Shown here piece after piece: positions 44,984 to 53,751 of a stretch of 64,000 bases of DNA. The DNA lies in NCBI RefSeq assembly GCF_037201815.1, contig NZ_CP147407.1, positions 3,542,723 to 3,606,722 on the forward strand. Reading direction: 5' to 3'. Position 1 is the first letter of the stretch. Each line of letters starts with the position of its first letter. The position numbers and the translations under genes were made by a program. The stretch is from Metabacillus sp. FJAT-52054. Its GTDB lineage: Bacteria; Bacillota; Bacilli; Bacillales; Bacillaceae. The notes under the pieces were generated by a model. It made no database searches and was not told the DNA's origin. It saw only the letters and a list, made by a program, of their open reading frames with translations.

Positions 44984-46340
44984 CTGTGACCTCCTCATAT
45001 TGCACGGTAAAGAAATCCCCCGAAGCCTTCATTAAATGATAAATAGAAAACTCATAAACCGGCCCGAATTCAATGTCACTCGGCGCAAACGGGAATGCCA
45101 GGTTGCCAGCCGTAGATTTCCGGTTTTCATAGCCGTAATGCAAAAAGGTAGACCGGACCGTTGCACAAATACTGCTCGCAAGCTCCTGGGTTTGCGCCAG
45201 CACCTCAAACATCACGCCTACCTCGTGGCCGGAAAAAGGAACAGGCTCCCGAGGCCCAAGCACCGCATTTTTTCCGTAATGATAAAACCGGATTTCATAT
45301 TCTTCCGCATCAATTTCCGAGTAATATTCCGCAGTCTGCCGGACCACAAGTTCCTCGACACTTTCAAGCTGCCCTAACAGGAGGGGATCGCGGATCCCCG
45401 CAAGGACGAAGGTGCGATAGGCTGCCCTCCTTGCTCCTTCAAGCTTGATCCAATACTCATCCGAACGGAGATACCGGCTGTTTTTCACCTCCACAACCCC
45501 AGGCTCTTTTTCTATAAAGGAACACTGCTCTAAATCGAGAGTAAAGCCAGGACCGTGAAGGATATATGGGTGCTCTTTTTCGTAAAACGTATGGGCGGCA
45601 ACACTGACGGGACTGCATTTTCTCTTTGCATTAAGGGATTGGACAGTAAAGGAATCCCCGGTAATCGTCCCCAGAATACAATCCTTTGTTGTCCCAGGCT
45701 CGGCACAAAGAGCCCCGCATTCTAATATTTTTCCAAGGTGATAGCTGAGCCCTGGATCTTTTCCATGAAAAAGACCAATGGCTGCAAAGGGTGACGGATC
45801 ATAGGCCCGTCCGCATACAATGATGTCACTGCGATTCTCTAATGCACTTAAAATTGGTTCATGCCCCATTTGGGCAACGATGGAATGGGTTTGAAGGATC
45901 GTTTCTGCGTTTAAGGCAGGAATGTTTGGTGAGAGTGGCTGAATTTGATGATGCTTATTTGCATTCAAAACGGTTTTTTGAGGAATGTCCGCCGGAATTA
46001 TGGCGAGTTTCGCTGATAGCTTTTGTTCGGATAAAATTTCATAAATGATGTCAAGCGTCCAATCAAGATGCGGCTTCGCTCCCGCTCCGCCTGCAGATCC
46101 GATAATAATCGGAATTTTTCTTGGGAGACCGTGAATAATTAGCAGCTCAAGATCCTTTTTCGCTGCCCTTCGGCTGACAATTGATACACCAGCGCCAAGC
46201 TTATGCGGCCCGGCATCAGTTGACCCGGCATCAACAACGATGCCGTGCAAATCATATTCTAGCCCCTTCAGAAAAGAAGAAGCAGGAAATCCGTACCCCA
46301 GCATCCCGCACGGTGAAAGAATCCTAACCAAATCGGCCAT
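44967..46340 (-). CDS. AtuA-like (DUF1446) acyclic terpene utilization family protein
   Basis: 457 residues with the family's blocks: GMLGYGFPASSF, VVDAGSTDAGPHKLG, IIGSAGGAGAKPHL, DIIVCGRAYDPSPFAAI. AtuA of Pseudomonas takes part in acyclic terpene (citronellol) breakdown. Relatives paired with DUF4387 in Firmicutes lie near organic-acid transporters and may act on hydroxy acids, so terpene use should not be assumed here. The start follows GAGGAGG. No transporter remains downstream. Confidence 0.8.
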   Translation of the reverse strand: MADLVRILSPCGMLGYGFPASSFLKGLEYDLHGIVVDAGSTDAGPHKLGAGVSIVSRRAAKKDLELLIIHGLPRKIPIIIGSAGGAGAKPHLDWTLDIIYEILSEQKLSAKLAIIPADIPQKTVLNANKHHQIQPLSPNIPALNAETILQTHSIVAQMGHEPILSALENRSDIIVCGRAYDPSPFAAIGLFHGKDPGLSYHLGKILECGALCAEPGTTKDCILGTITGDSFTVQSLNAKRKCSPVSVAAHTFYEKEHPYILHGPGFTLDLEQCSFIEKEPGVVEVKNSRYLRSDEYWIKLEGARRAAYRTFVLAGIRDPLLLGQLESVEELVVRQTAEYYSEIDAEEYEIRFYHYGKNAVLGPREPVPFSGHEVGVMFEVLAQTQELASSICATVRSTFLHYGYENRKSTAGNLAFPFAPSDIEFGPVYEFSIYHLMKASGDFFTVQYEEVTDGCSL

Positions 46341-46550
46341 AGCGGCGGCCTCCTCATATAGTAATAGACTGCTGTATAACTATATGATATGTAATCGCTT
46401 ACAAATAATAGTAGTTGTAATTCTTTTTCCAGTCAAGGGTGAGGGTGATTTTGTCGAAAGAAAACCGAACAAAAGTTCTTATCCATAAGAAGGAAAAGAG
46501 CAGGAGAAGCACGAATAAAAGAGTGAATACCATAAAAAGGAGTGTTTAAA

Positions 46551-46961
46551 ATGAAGCATCAAGCGACGCCTTACCTGACATTCAATGGAAACGCAAAAGA
46601 AGCCCTAGAGTATTACAAGGAACTTTTCGGAGGAGAAGTTTCAGACGTCCAAACGTACGGCCAGGCAAACTTCCCTACTCCAGCAGAAGCCGATGAACTG
46701 ATTCTTCATTCGCGCTTTAGAAAAGGACCGCTATTTTTCATGGTATCTGATGCCACCTCTGACCGCTCAGTCACAATGGGATCCAATATCACCCACGTTT
46801 TGGAAATGGAAAGCGAAGAAGAAATCCAAGCCATTTACTCAAAACTAACGGAAAAAGGAACCGTACATATGGAGCTGCAGGACACGTTCTGGGGAGCAAG
46901 ATATGCGAAGGTTGAGGATCCGTTTGGTGTGACATGGGACCTGAATTTTGAGAAGGCCTAA
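46551..46961 (+). CDS. VOC family protein, PhnB/YjdN type
   Basis: About 136 residues of the vicinal oxygen chelate fold: TPYLTFNGNAKEALEYYKELFGGEV (from residue 5), FFMVSDATSD, and the C-terminal WGARYAKVEDPFGVTWDLNF. The family covers glyoxalase-like and resistance proteins; the PhnB branch has no settled substrate. The ATG chosen lies eight bases after AAAAGGAG. It is a single gene with its own terminator. Confidence 0.85.
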   Translation: MKHQATPYLTFNGNAKEALEYYKELFGGEVSDVQTYGQANFPTPAEADELILHSRFRKGPLFFMVSDATSDRSVTMGSNITHVLEMESEEEIQAIYSKLTEKGTVHMELQDTFWGARYAKVEDPFGVTWDLNFEKA

Positions 46962-46974
46962 ATGTAAATGCAAA

Positions 46975-47016
46975 AGAAAAGCCAGCTGCCTTTTTTAAGG
47001 GAGCTGGCTTTTTGCA
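46975..47016. terminator. Bidirectional terminator between the VOC gene and cwlJ
   Basis: The 11-bp perfect stem AAAAGCCAGCT / AGCTGGCTTTT has T runs on both strands. Confidence 0.85.
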
Positions 47017-47077
47017 GCATCTTAAGAAAGTGTGAATCAGGCTGGAGGTGCCAGCTTTGCCCGACTGCCCACCGCCA

Positions 47078-47518
47078 TTATCCGTTATACACACTGGCAC
47101 AGGTTCCGGGTTTGGGTTCGTAATAACAGTGTTTTTTGAATTGACCGGATTTCGGCTGGCTGTACCAGGTTGGGGGGCATGGTGCGTAGGGGTTAAAATA
47201 CCATAGGGCATACTTGGCCGGATGATCCCGCCAATAATCCAAATTCTTTTTTGCCAGTCTTTTTTCCACTGACCTCGCCCTGTTATAAAAAACATTTCCT
47301 TTTTGAACAGCCTCAAAAGAATAGTTCCCGCCTTGCACCTGGAAAATGACCTGCCGGATCGTTCGGACATTTTTAAAATCCGAGCAGCTGGCTTTTGCGC
47401 GGTTTACAATGACATTCCCCACATACAGCATCCCCTGCTGGCCTTCCCCTTCCGCCTCCGCTCTCATCATCCTTGCCATCAAGGCAACATCGGCATCTGT
47501 GTATTTCACTCTGGGCAT
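47078..47518 (-). CDS. cwlJ: Spore cortex-lytic enzyme CwlJ-like cell wall hydrolase
   Basis: About 146 residues of SleB/CwlJ hydrolase domain. The catalytic Glu is in MMRAEAEGEGQQG, followed by VGNVIVNRA, FKNVRTIRQVIFQ and WYFNPYAPCPPTWY. CwlJ degrades cortex during Ca-dipicolinate-triggered germination. The start was placed at MPRVKYTDAD after GAGGTG, as in relatives; the ORF is open 26 codons further. gerQ, often beside cwlJ, is not here. Confidence 0.85.
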   Translation of the reverse strand: MPRVKYTDADVALMARMMRAEAEGEGQQGMLYVGNVIVNRAKASCSDFKNVRTIRQVIFQVQGGNYSFEAVQKGNVFYNRARSVEKRLAKKNLDYWRDHPAKYALWYFNPYAPCPPTWYSQPKSGQFKKHCYYEPKPGTCASVYNG

Positions 47519-47630
47519 TTTTTTCACCTCAGGATAGTTTATGAAGGGATTATGGAATGATGTCTGAATAGCGGCTGGACGGATTTGTCTATCCAATACT
47601 CTTATATCGCTCTGCGCAAATCTACCACTA

Positions 47631-47649
47631 AAATTCTAGCCTAGAATTT
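47631..47649. promoter_or_regulatory. Perfect dyad, possible operator
   Basis: AAATTCTAG and CTAGAATTT are separated by one base. It sits just upstream of the putative promoter of the lipoprotein array. No known regulator box was recognised. Confidence 0.5.
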
Positions 47650-47651
47650 GC

Positions 47652-47679
47652 TTGAGGTAAATTTTACCTTTACTATAAA
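47652..47679 (+). promoter_or_regulatory. Putative promoter with internal dyad for the lipoprotein array
   Basis: TTGAGG (47652-47657), a 16-base spacer and TATAAA (47674-47679). A second dyad, GGTAAA-T-TTTACC (47656-47668), fills the spacer, where a bound repressor would block polymerase. Confidence 0.45.
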
Positions 47680-47705
47680 TGTATGAACCTGTCTTGGAGG
47701 AATTT

Positions 47706-47820
47706 ATGAAACTACATAAAACTTTGTTAATCCTACTAACTTAATCTGTAATAGCAGGCTGCCGTTTGAACGAATCCTCCAACTCAAATTGATCCGTTCC
47801 GTAAAATTCCATTGAACAGG
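47706..47820 (+). pseudogene. Relic of a lipoprotein signal region
   Basis: After GGAGG an ATG opens MKLHKTLLILLT and then hits TAA; the same frame continues with SVIAGCRLNESS, a complete lipobox, and two more stops. This is a dead N-terminus of a fifth lipoprotein at the head of the array. Confidence 0.65.
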
Positions 47821-47831
47821 AGGCCGTTCAC

Positions 47832-48455
47832 TTGAGACTGTTGTTAATATACATCACCCTCGGTTTCTTAGTAATTGGCGGATGCCAAAACGAAAAGAAG
47901 CCTGCAGAACCCAGTACAGCAGCATTAAAGGATGATTTTACAAAAAGCTATTTAACTTCTTCTAAAGAAGTGGAGAAAGGGTACTATCGGTTTAAATCTA
48001 AGACGGGCGGGTACACCATGCTCCTTCCCGTGCAGGCTGTTATATCGAAAGACTTCGGAAATGAAAGGGACGAGGATTTTTATGAAGCCATCATTTATGG
48101 AGCAGAAATCGATCAGGCAGATGTGGATACTCAAATTATTTATGAAAACAAACCGCTTACAGCACATATAGAAGAAAACCTCGACTTGTTATCTTCTTCT
48201 TCAGGCTATGATGGACCCTATTCAGAATCAGAGAGCAAAGAAATCATCCTCTATAAAGGTGAAGAAACCGATAAAACCGACGATTATCTAACCTACATAT
48301 ACGTTGGATATATCAAAGCGAAAAAAACAAATCAGGCAGTTCATTTCATTTATGGAGCAACATGCAAAAAAGAAGAAACCGCCTGCCAAAACAAGGAAGA
48401 AAATCATAAGGATTCAGCAATGAAAATAATGAATTCCTTCACTTTTAGCGAATAA
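47832..48455 (+). CDS. Lipoprotein, first of four paralogues
   Basis: 207 residues with lipobox IGGC (residues 15-18), so it is anchored to the outer membrane face. Shared blocks with the next three genes are ALKDDFTKSYLTSSKEVEKGYY, GGYTMLLP.AVISKDFGNE, YENKPLTAHIEENLDLLSSS and a late Cys pair (CKKEETAC) likely to form a disulfide. The start is TTG after AGGAGG. No characterised family is recognised. The position before a lipase-fold protein suggests an immunity role by analogy with TilA lipoproteins; this is inference. Confidence 0.75.
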   Translation: MRLLLIYITLGFLVIGGCQNEKKPAEPSTAALKDDFTKSYLTSSKEVEKGYYRFKSKTGGYTMLLPVQAVISKDFGNERDEDFYEAIIYGAEIDQADVDTQIIYENKPLTAHIEENLDLLSSSSGYDGPYSESESKEIILYKGEETDKTDDYLTYIYVGYIKAKKTNQAVHFIYGATCKKEETACQNKEENHKDSAMKIMNSFTFSE

Positions 48456-48467
48456 GGAGGCTGAAAT

Positions 48468-49097
48468 GTGAGAAATACACTCCGATATTCTGCAGCCGCC
48501 TTACTTCTTACTCTAGGCGGCTGCGAAATAAGCAATCAGCCAGCAGCTGTCCCTGAAGCCAACACAGCTGCATTAAACGATGAATTTACAAAAGATTACT
48601 TAACTACTTCAAAAGAAGTTGAAAAGGACTTTTATCTCTTTGAGTCAAAAACAGGCGCGTATACGATGCTTTTCCCTGCGGATGCAGTCATCTCCAAGGA
48701 ATTTAATGAAACAAGAGAAACCTTTTATGAGACCATTGTTTATGGAGCAGAACGAAAAGATGCTGACATCATGGCAGACGCAACGTTTGAAAACAAACCG
48801 CAAACACAGGACATTGAATCCAATCTGGATTTGCTCTCTACAGCAGTTGGATACACAGGCGAATATAAAGAATTTAAAGAAAAAGACAAACGGATTTATT
48901 ATGCCAAAGAACGATCTGAAATAGATGGAGCAATCAGCTATACCTTCTTCAGCTTTATTAAATCTGAAGGAGATCATCAGGCTGTGGAATTCATTTACAA
49001 TGCAGCCTGCGAAAAGTCAGATAAAGCCTGCCCATCAGAGGAATCAATTCAAGAAAAAACCGCTCTGAAAATCATGAAATCTGTAACATTTAAATAA
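48468..49097 (+). CDS. Lipoprotein, second paralogue
   Basis: 209 residues, lipobox LGGC. Same plan as the first: ALNDEFTKDYLTTSKEVEKDFY, GAYTMLFPADAVISKEF, FENKPQTQDIESNLDLLS, and the Cys pair CEKSDKAC before a C-terminal EKTALKIMKSVTFK. It is the most diverged of the four in the middle. The start is GTG after AAGGAGG. It lies 12 bases after the first lipoprotein, indicating one transcript. Confidence 0.75.
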   Translation: MRNTLRYSAAALLLTLGGCEISNQPAAVPEANTAALNDEFTKDYLTTSKEVEKDFYLFESKTGAYTMLFPADAVISKEFNETRETFYETIVYGAERKDADIMADATFENKPQTQDIESNLDLLSTAVGYTGEYKEFKEKDKRIYYAKERSEIDGAISYTFFSFIKSEGDHQAVEFIYNAACEKSDKACPSEESIQEKTALKIMKSVTFK

Positions 49098-49117
49098 GAC
49101 GGGTTTACATTGAGAGG

Positions 49118-49765
49118 GTGTTCAAGGTGAAGTTAAAAAAAAGCATTCCTGTTTTAGTAGGGGTATTGTTTGCCTTTTCCATTATGGGAGGCTGCGGAAT
49201 GGCAAATCAAAACGAGAAACAGGTTCAAGGAGAAACGAATACGCCCCAACCATCTGCATTGAAGGACGACTTCACTAAAGGCTATCTGACATCCCCAAAA
49301 GAAGTGGAAAAAGGTTATTTTGAATTTAAGTCCCAGACGGATGGATATACCATGCTATTTCCAAGTGATGCAATAATCTCTGAGGATTTCGGCAACGAAA
49401 AGCGAGAGAATAAATTTGAGTCGATTGTGTATGGCTATAATCTAAAAGGGGCGTCAATAAGCACCCGCATTACATACGAAAATAAACCAAGCACCAGAGA
49501 CATTGAAGAAAAGCAGCGATTACTGTCTGTGTCGGCAGGCTATGATGGAACCTACAAAAAGATTCCTGCAAAAGGAAAAACCATCTATTTTGCCAAAAAG
49601 ACATCAGAATTAAAAAATTCGAATGCTTACGTCTATCTCAGCTTTATCAAAGCTGGAAACAGCAATCAAGCTGTTGAGTTCATTTTTAACACAAGATGCA
49701 AGAAAAACGACCAAAGCTGTCAATCAAATGTGGAAGATTTAGAGAATGCTGCATTAAAGTTATGA
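49118..49765 (+). CDS. Lipoprotein, third paralogue, C-terminal frameshift
   Basis: 215 residues, lipobox MGGC. Nearly identical to the fourth paralogue over residues 35-95 (QVQGETNTPQP, DDFTKGYLTSPKEVEKGYF). It ends at ALKL, where the others read on as KVMKSV. One missing base near 49760 causes this: the next frame continues VMTSVHFEQ and stops at 49785-49787. The loss is only about ten residues, so the protein may still function. A start a few codons later (MFKVKLKK reads GTG) is possible. Confidence 0.75.
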   Translation: MFKVKLKKSIPVLVGVLFAFSIMGGCGMANQNEKQVQGETNTPQPSALKDDFTKGYLTSPKEVEKGYFEFKSQTDGYTMLFPSDAIISEDFGNEKRENKFESIVYGYNLKGASISTRITYENKPSTRDIEEKQRLLSVSAGYDGTYKKIPAKGKTIYFAKKTSELKNSNAYVYLSFIKAGNSNQAVEFIFNTRCKKNDQSCQSNVEDLENAALKL

Positions 49766-50057
49766 CGTCCGTCCACTTTGAACAGTAGTAATAAGGATAG
49801 AATTAGAGAAAAGTTCATCTGAAAAGTTCGAGTACCTTTACCATTTTATACAAATTTTTTATTTTTCATCGCTCCCAGATCCTCACCTCCTCAAGACTAT
49901 AAACCTACTTCCTTTATTAAACCTCGAAACAAATAAGTCTAAACACCTGTGACAACCGATTCAAAAATACCCAATTTCCTGTTTTAGATTGTTGCACAGT
50001 GGGAATATGTGGTAGTAATTAGATGTAGAGATTTGTGACATTTGAGGGGGCTTATTA

Positions 50058-50714
50058 TTGAAATTTTATTGCGGTATTTTTGTACTTATAAGTTTATTAG
50101 TTATTGGAGGCTGCGGAATGGAAGGAAATCAAAATGATAAACAGGTTCAAGGAGAAACGAATACACCTCAGCCAGCCGCATTGAAGGACGACTTCACTAA
50201 AGGCTATCTGACATCCCCAAAAGAAGTGGAAAAAGGTTATTTTGAATTTAAGTCCAAGACGAATGGATATACCATGCTATTTCCAAAAGATGCTGTCATT
50301 TCAGATAACTTCGGCAATGAAAAGCACGGTAACGAGTATGAGTCCATTTTATATGGTTCGGAAATAGATGGAGCTGTTATTGACACTCAAATTACGTATG
50401 AAAACAAATCAAACACTCAAAAAGTTGAACCCAATTTAAGTCTGTTATCCTCATCTATTGATTATAAAGGAACATATAATGAGTCAAAAGAAAATGGGAA
50501 AACAAACTATTTTGCGAAAGACACCATGGATATTGAAAAAGCTACAACCTACACTTACTTAAGCTTTATTAAAGCCGACAAAAGTGATCAAGCTGTGCGG
50601 ATTGTATATACGGTAACGTGTCAAAAAGAGGATAAAAGCTGTATGTCAAAAGAAAATATCTTTGAAAAAGAAGCAACTAAAGTTATGAAATCTGTTTCCT
50701 TTAAACAGGAGTGA
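50058..50714 (+). CDS. Lipoprotein, fourth paralogue, next to the lipase-fold gene
   Basis: 218 residues, lipobox IGGC, with the full-length C-terminus TKVMKSVSFKQE. It shares a long near-identical block with the third paralogue, showing recent duplication or gene conversion. The start is TTG after GAGGGGG. A gap of about 290 bases precedes it, and only four bases separate its stop from the DUF6792-like gene, so these two are tightly coupled. That makes it the best candidate for a cognate partner. Confidence 0.8.
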   Translation: MKFYCGIFVLISLLVIGGCGMEGNQNDKQVQGETNTPQPAALKDDFTKGYLTSPKEVEKGYFEFKSKTNGYTMLFPKDAVISDNFGNEKHGNEYESILYGSEIDGAVIDTQITYENKSNTQKVEPNLSLLSSSIDYKGTYNESKENGKTNYFAKDTMDIEKATTYTYLSFIKADKSDQAVRIVYTVTCQKEDKSCMSKENIFEKEATKVMKSVSFKQE

Positions 50715-50718
50715 AAGT

Positions 50719-52674
50719 ATGACAGACAAAAAGAGTACGAATTCAGAGATATTATCTACCGAAATGCTGCGGGCGAGAATTGCCAAAATGGAATATAGTA
50801 TACCTAAAAACCCGACTGATGAGGATATAGCTAACTTCCAAGAAAAAATCAGGCAAATTTATATTGAAGAAACCGGAAATCCTCCTCCGGCAAATATTGA
50901 TATCTATCATTCCGGAACAAAAAGATATCAGTCTATCACTGATTCAGGTTTTGATGGGACAGTCATCCACTTTTATGATCCGGAAAAAGGAATCAATCAA
51001 TCCTATACCCTTACCAGAGGAAGTGAAATGGGGGAAGATAATGGTGAAGGAAAACCTCTGGATTGGCTATATAATGTCTTTGGCATTTATACTGGCAAAA
51101 ACAAGACACAATTTGACGATGCAAAGAAATTTGCAAAAGAAGTGAATAGTGAAATAACAGCAAAAACTTCAAAAGAAGGATTAACAAAACTGGATAATTA
51201 CGGAATCGGTCATTCTTTAGGCGGGAATTTAATTCAGATGCTCCAGCTCAATTCAGGTTCCTTTAAAGAAGTTTATACATTTAATGATGCTCCTCCCAGT
51301 GCTTATCAGCTAGCATATATAGATACAAGATTTAGACGTCATATAGCACAGCATTTCGGAATTTCAGCTTTCGAATTTGACGAAATCTACTCAATCCCAA
51401 GCGCCGATCTCGAAAAATTCGCCACCGACTACTACAAAGAACGTGGTAAAAACATCCACCACACAACATCTGCAGATGAGATTCTCTTTGCCATATCTGG
51501 TTTTAGAGGCTTCTTATTTTTCGGAGATCGTAAAATAATTGAGACAAATCCGGATTTTGATGGACTTAAAGATGTGCTTGATAACGTATCCGATGAGGAC
51601 CTCGCAGTCATTCAAAAGAAGCTGGCAGAGATCGCGCCATATTACCAAAAGGATGGAATTGACGGCATTGTTTTCGGGGTGACTGGCTTCGATAAGAAGT
51701 TTTGGGACCAATCTATTGAAACGCTTAAAGATCTTGACCTTACTACTCTAAACCCTGTCGAACGTGCAGAGAATGCGATAACCGTTGCGAAAACGCTTGT
51801 TGCAATGAAGGATCATGTCGGGCTGATGATTGATAAGGTGACAAGTCTGAAGGATGAATTGCCTGCCTTATTATCAATTGTCGGAACCGTTTCTGCTGAA
51901 GAAAGAGAAAAAATTGAATCGGTCATAGACGGGATGGTCGACAACCTGGAGACGATGCAGGCTGCGATCGAAAACATTGGGGATGTGGCCACTTTAGAGA
52001 AGCTTCGAAATGGAGACCTTAAAGGATTTTTAAAGCAGATCGAGGTATTAATGAACACATCGGACATCATTAAAACCGAGTTCAATGAATTTAAGGCCGG
52101 GTTTGGTTCCATTAAGACGATTCTTGAAGAACTAATGGAAAAGTTCGGAATGGCAACGGAAGCTCACCTTATGGATGCCGTAATCAGTGCACTTTCTATA
52201 GAAGGATTCTCATATGAAGGCGATGATATGTTCAAAGTGAAAATGGTCGGCGGCAAACCAATTATGATTAACCTTTCCTCTGCCCTCCGCCTTTATAAGG
52301 AAGGCCTAAACATTTATGAGGAAAAGAATAACCTTCTTAAGCAGGTAAAAGAAGCGTACCATCGAGAGTATACAGATGATTATGCACAAAGAAAAGGTAC
52401 GCTGATGAAGGCGATTGCCTCAACAGAGTCTGATACGGCCTGGGCCCAAAGCAGGCTTGGATACAGCACTACGGTTTACAAAGTAACAAAAATTGATGTC
52501 CAGGAAACCATTTACCCGATTCCTCCCGCCAACACTGCAACCTTCCAAGAGCTATTCCACTACCATGAAACCGAACAGGAAGCAGGAGTCAAACAAATCA
52601 ATCAAATTAAAAATTCTGTTGAAAAATTCTTTCAAGAAGATCAAAAAGTAGCCTCAATGTTTAAGCTAATTTAA
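50719..52674 (+). CDS. DUF6792-like lipase-fold protein, candidate type VII-secreted effector
   Basis: 651 residues, no signal peptide. The first about 330 resemble an alpha/beta hydrolase: FDGTVIHFYDPEKGINQSYTLTRG, then nucleophile elbow GIGHSLGG with Ser166, and YTFNDAPPS. The rest is almost entirely helical (about 340-651) and ends with a YHETE segment that fits YxxxE, a type VII export motif. The order lipase then helical export domain is the reverse of LXG toxins and matches S. aureus TslA as I recall it. No activity is proven; it could also be a surface enzyme. Confidence 0.7.
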   Translation: MTDKKSTNSEILSTEMLRARIAKMEYSIPKNPTDEDIANFQEKIRQIYIEETGNPPPANIDIYHSGTKRYQSITDSGFDGTVIHFYDPEKGINQSYTLTRGSEMGEDNGEGKPLDWLYNVFGIYTGKNKTQFDDAKKFAKEVNSEITAKTSKEGLTKLDNYGIGHSLGGNLIQMLQLNSGSFKEVYTFNDAPPSAYQLAYIDTRFRRHIAQHFGISAFEFDEIYSIPSADLEKFATDYYKERGKNIHHTTSADEILFAISGFRGFLFFGDRKIIETNPDFDGLKDVLDNVSDEDLAVIQKKLAEIAPYYQKDGIDGIVFGVTGFDKKFWDQSIETLKDLDLTTLNPVERAENAITVAKTLVAMKDHVGLMIDKVTSLKDELPALLSIVGTVSAEEREKIESVIDGMVDNLETMQAAIENIGDVATLEKLRNGDLKGFLKQIEVLMNTSDIIKTEFNEFKAGFGSIKTILEELMEKFGMATEAHLMDAVISALSIEGFSYEGDDMFKVKMVGGKPIMINLSSALRLYKEGLNIYEEKNNLLKQVKEAYHREYTDDYAQRKGTLMKAIASTESDTAWAQSRLGYSTTVYKVTKIDVQETIYPIPPANTATFQELFHYHETEQEAGVKQINQIKNSVEKFFQEDQKVASMFKLI

Positions 52675-52690
52675 GAGAAGAGGGATGAAA

Positions 52691-53026
52691 ATGCCGCAGC
52701 TGTCTTTCCTGCATCAGCTTGTGCCGGAACAGGATCTTACCCATAAAGCCGGGACCTTCCAGAGTTTACTTGATGAACTAAACGCAGCCGGGACAAAACT
52801 CACCCAAACCGTTCAAACCGAAATGGATGCCCAATCAGGCGAACTCGTCGATAAAATAAGCGAAAAAATCCAGCAGCACCAAAAAATGCAAGAGGATGCC
52901 ATTTCCCAGCAAAAAGCCTCTATGACCGCTCTGGCCTACCAATATAGCAGCTTCATCAACAGCATGAATCGGCAGATGACGACGATTTATTATGAAGAGG
53001 ATAAGGAAGCGGTGGCGTTTGTTTAA
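52691..53026 (+). CDS. Small helical protein, possible export partner of the lipase-fold protein
   Basis: About 111 residues, two long helices rich in Gln and Glu (FQSLLDELNAAGTKLTQTVQT, KISEKIQQHQKMQEDAISQQ), no signal peptide, and a C-terminal YYEED that fits the type VII YxxxD motif. This is the size and shape of WXG100-like or Lap-type partners that pair with LXG toxins. The ATG chosen is seven bases after AGAGGG; an ATG two codons earlier is possible. It lies 16 bases after the lipase-fold gene and is followed by a terminator, so it closes the operon. Confidence 0.65.
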   Translation: MPQLSFLHQLVPEQDLTHKAGTFQSLLDELNAAGTKLTQTVQTEMDAQSGELVDKISEKIQQHQKMQEDAISQQKASMTALAYQYSSFINSMNRQMTTIYYEEDKEAVAFV

Positions 53027-53034
53027 AGGAGTTG

Positions 53035-53069
53035 GAAGACTGTGTTTGTATTGTGCAGTCTTTTTTTAA
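53035..53069 (+). terminator. Terminator of the lipoprotein/lipase locus
   Basis: AGACTG / CAGTCT stem followed by eight T residues on the plus strand. Confidence 0.75.
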
Positions 53070-53241
53070 TTGAGCTAAGTCCACTAATTGTTTGATATTT
53101 GACGTGCTTGATCAGATTTTTCCTTCTGTCTATCATGGCTACGATGATTTTGTTATAGTCTATGAGAGAGTTGGCACTATATCCTATAAAATGAGGGCGC
53201 CAGAAAATCAGTGGAAATTGACTTTCTGTACAGCCCCTTAT

Positions 53242-53640
53242 TTAAGGTGAGGAAAATCCCCACATAGGTTTTTTAATTTCAATGATCTTTTCTATTTCAT
53301 TTTTTTCAACCCAGTTCTCATATTCAAACCGTTCTACTTGAATAAATCCATATTTTTCTATAATGTTTGGTCCAGCTGTTCCGCTACCTAATAGTATTTT
53401 GTTATTTTCTTCTTTAAATATCGGAAATTCCAGACCTTTATAGATTGCTATGTATCTACCTCGATAAATAGACGTTATATCATCTCTTCTTACGTTTTTG
53501 CAATAGTGACCCGTAGAATCTATAACAAATCCTAGACTCGCTGCCGAAGGATCCTTGGTGAATAATTCAAATTTCATTTGATCATGTATTATTACTTCAA
53601 ATTCTAAATCATTATATAATGCTCTAATACCATTTCTCAT
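53242..53640 (-). CDS. Unknown protein with internal duplication
   Basis: About 132 residues. Two similar halves are visible: ALYNDLEFEVI...FELFTKDPSAASLGF and AIYKGLEFPIF...KILLGSGTAGPNIIEKYGF, each ending in a charged helix. No signal or membrane segment. No named family; the make-up is like cytosolic immunity proteins of Bacillus toxin loci, and it is convergent with the lipase locus, but that is a guess. The ATG chosen lies six bases after GAGG. Confidence 0.55.
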   Translation of the reverse strand: MRNGIRALYNDLEFEVIIHDQMKFELFTKDPSAASLGFVIDSTGHYCKNVRRDDITSIYRGRYIAIYKGLEFPIFKEENNKILLGSGTAGPNIIEKYGFIQVERFEYENWVEKNEIEKIIEIKKPMWGFSSP

Positions 53641-53751
53641 GGATAACCTCATAGTGCAGAAAAAGCATCGTTAGGTTAAGAATTAATCAATTACGGTACC
53701 TCTAATGTCTATAGCAATTTTAGTTTTATCCATTTATATTGCTCCTTTGGC

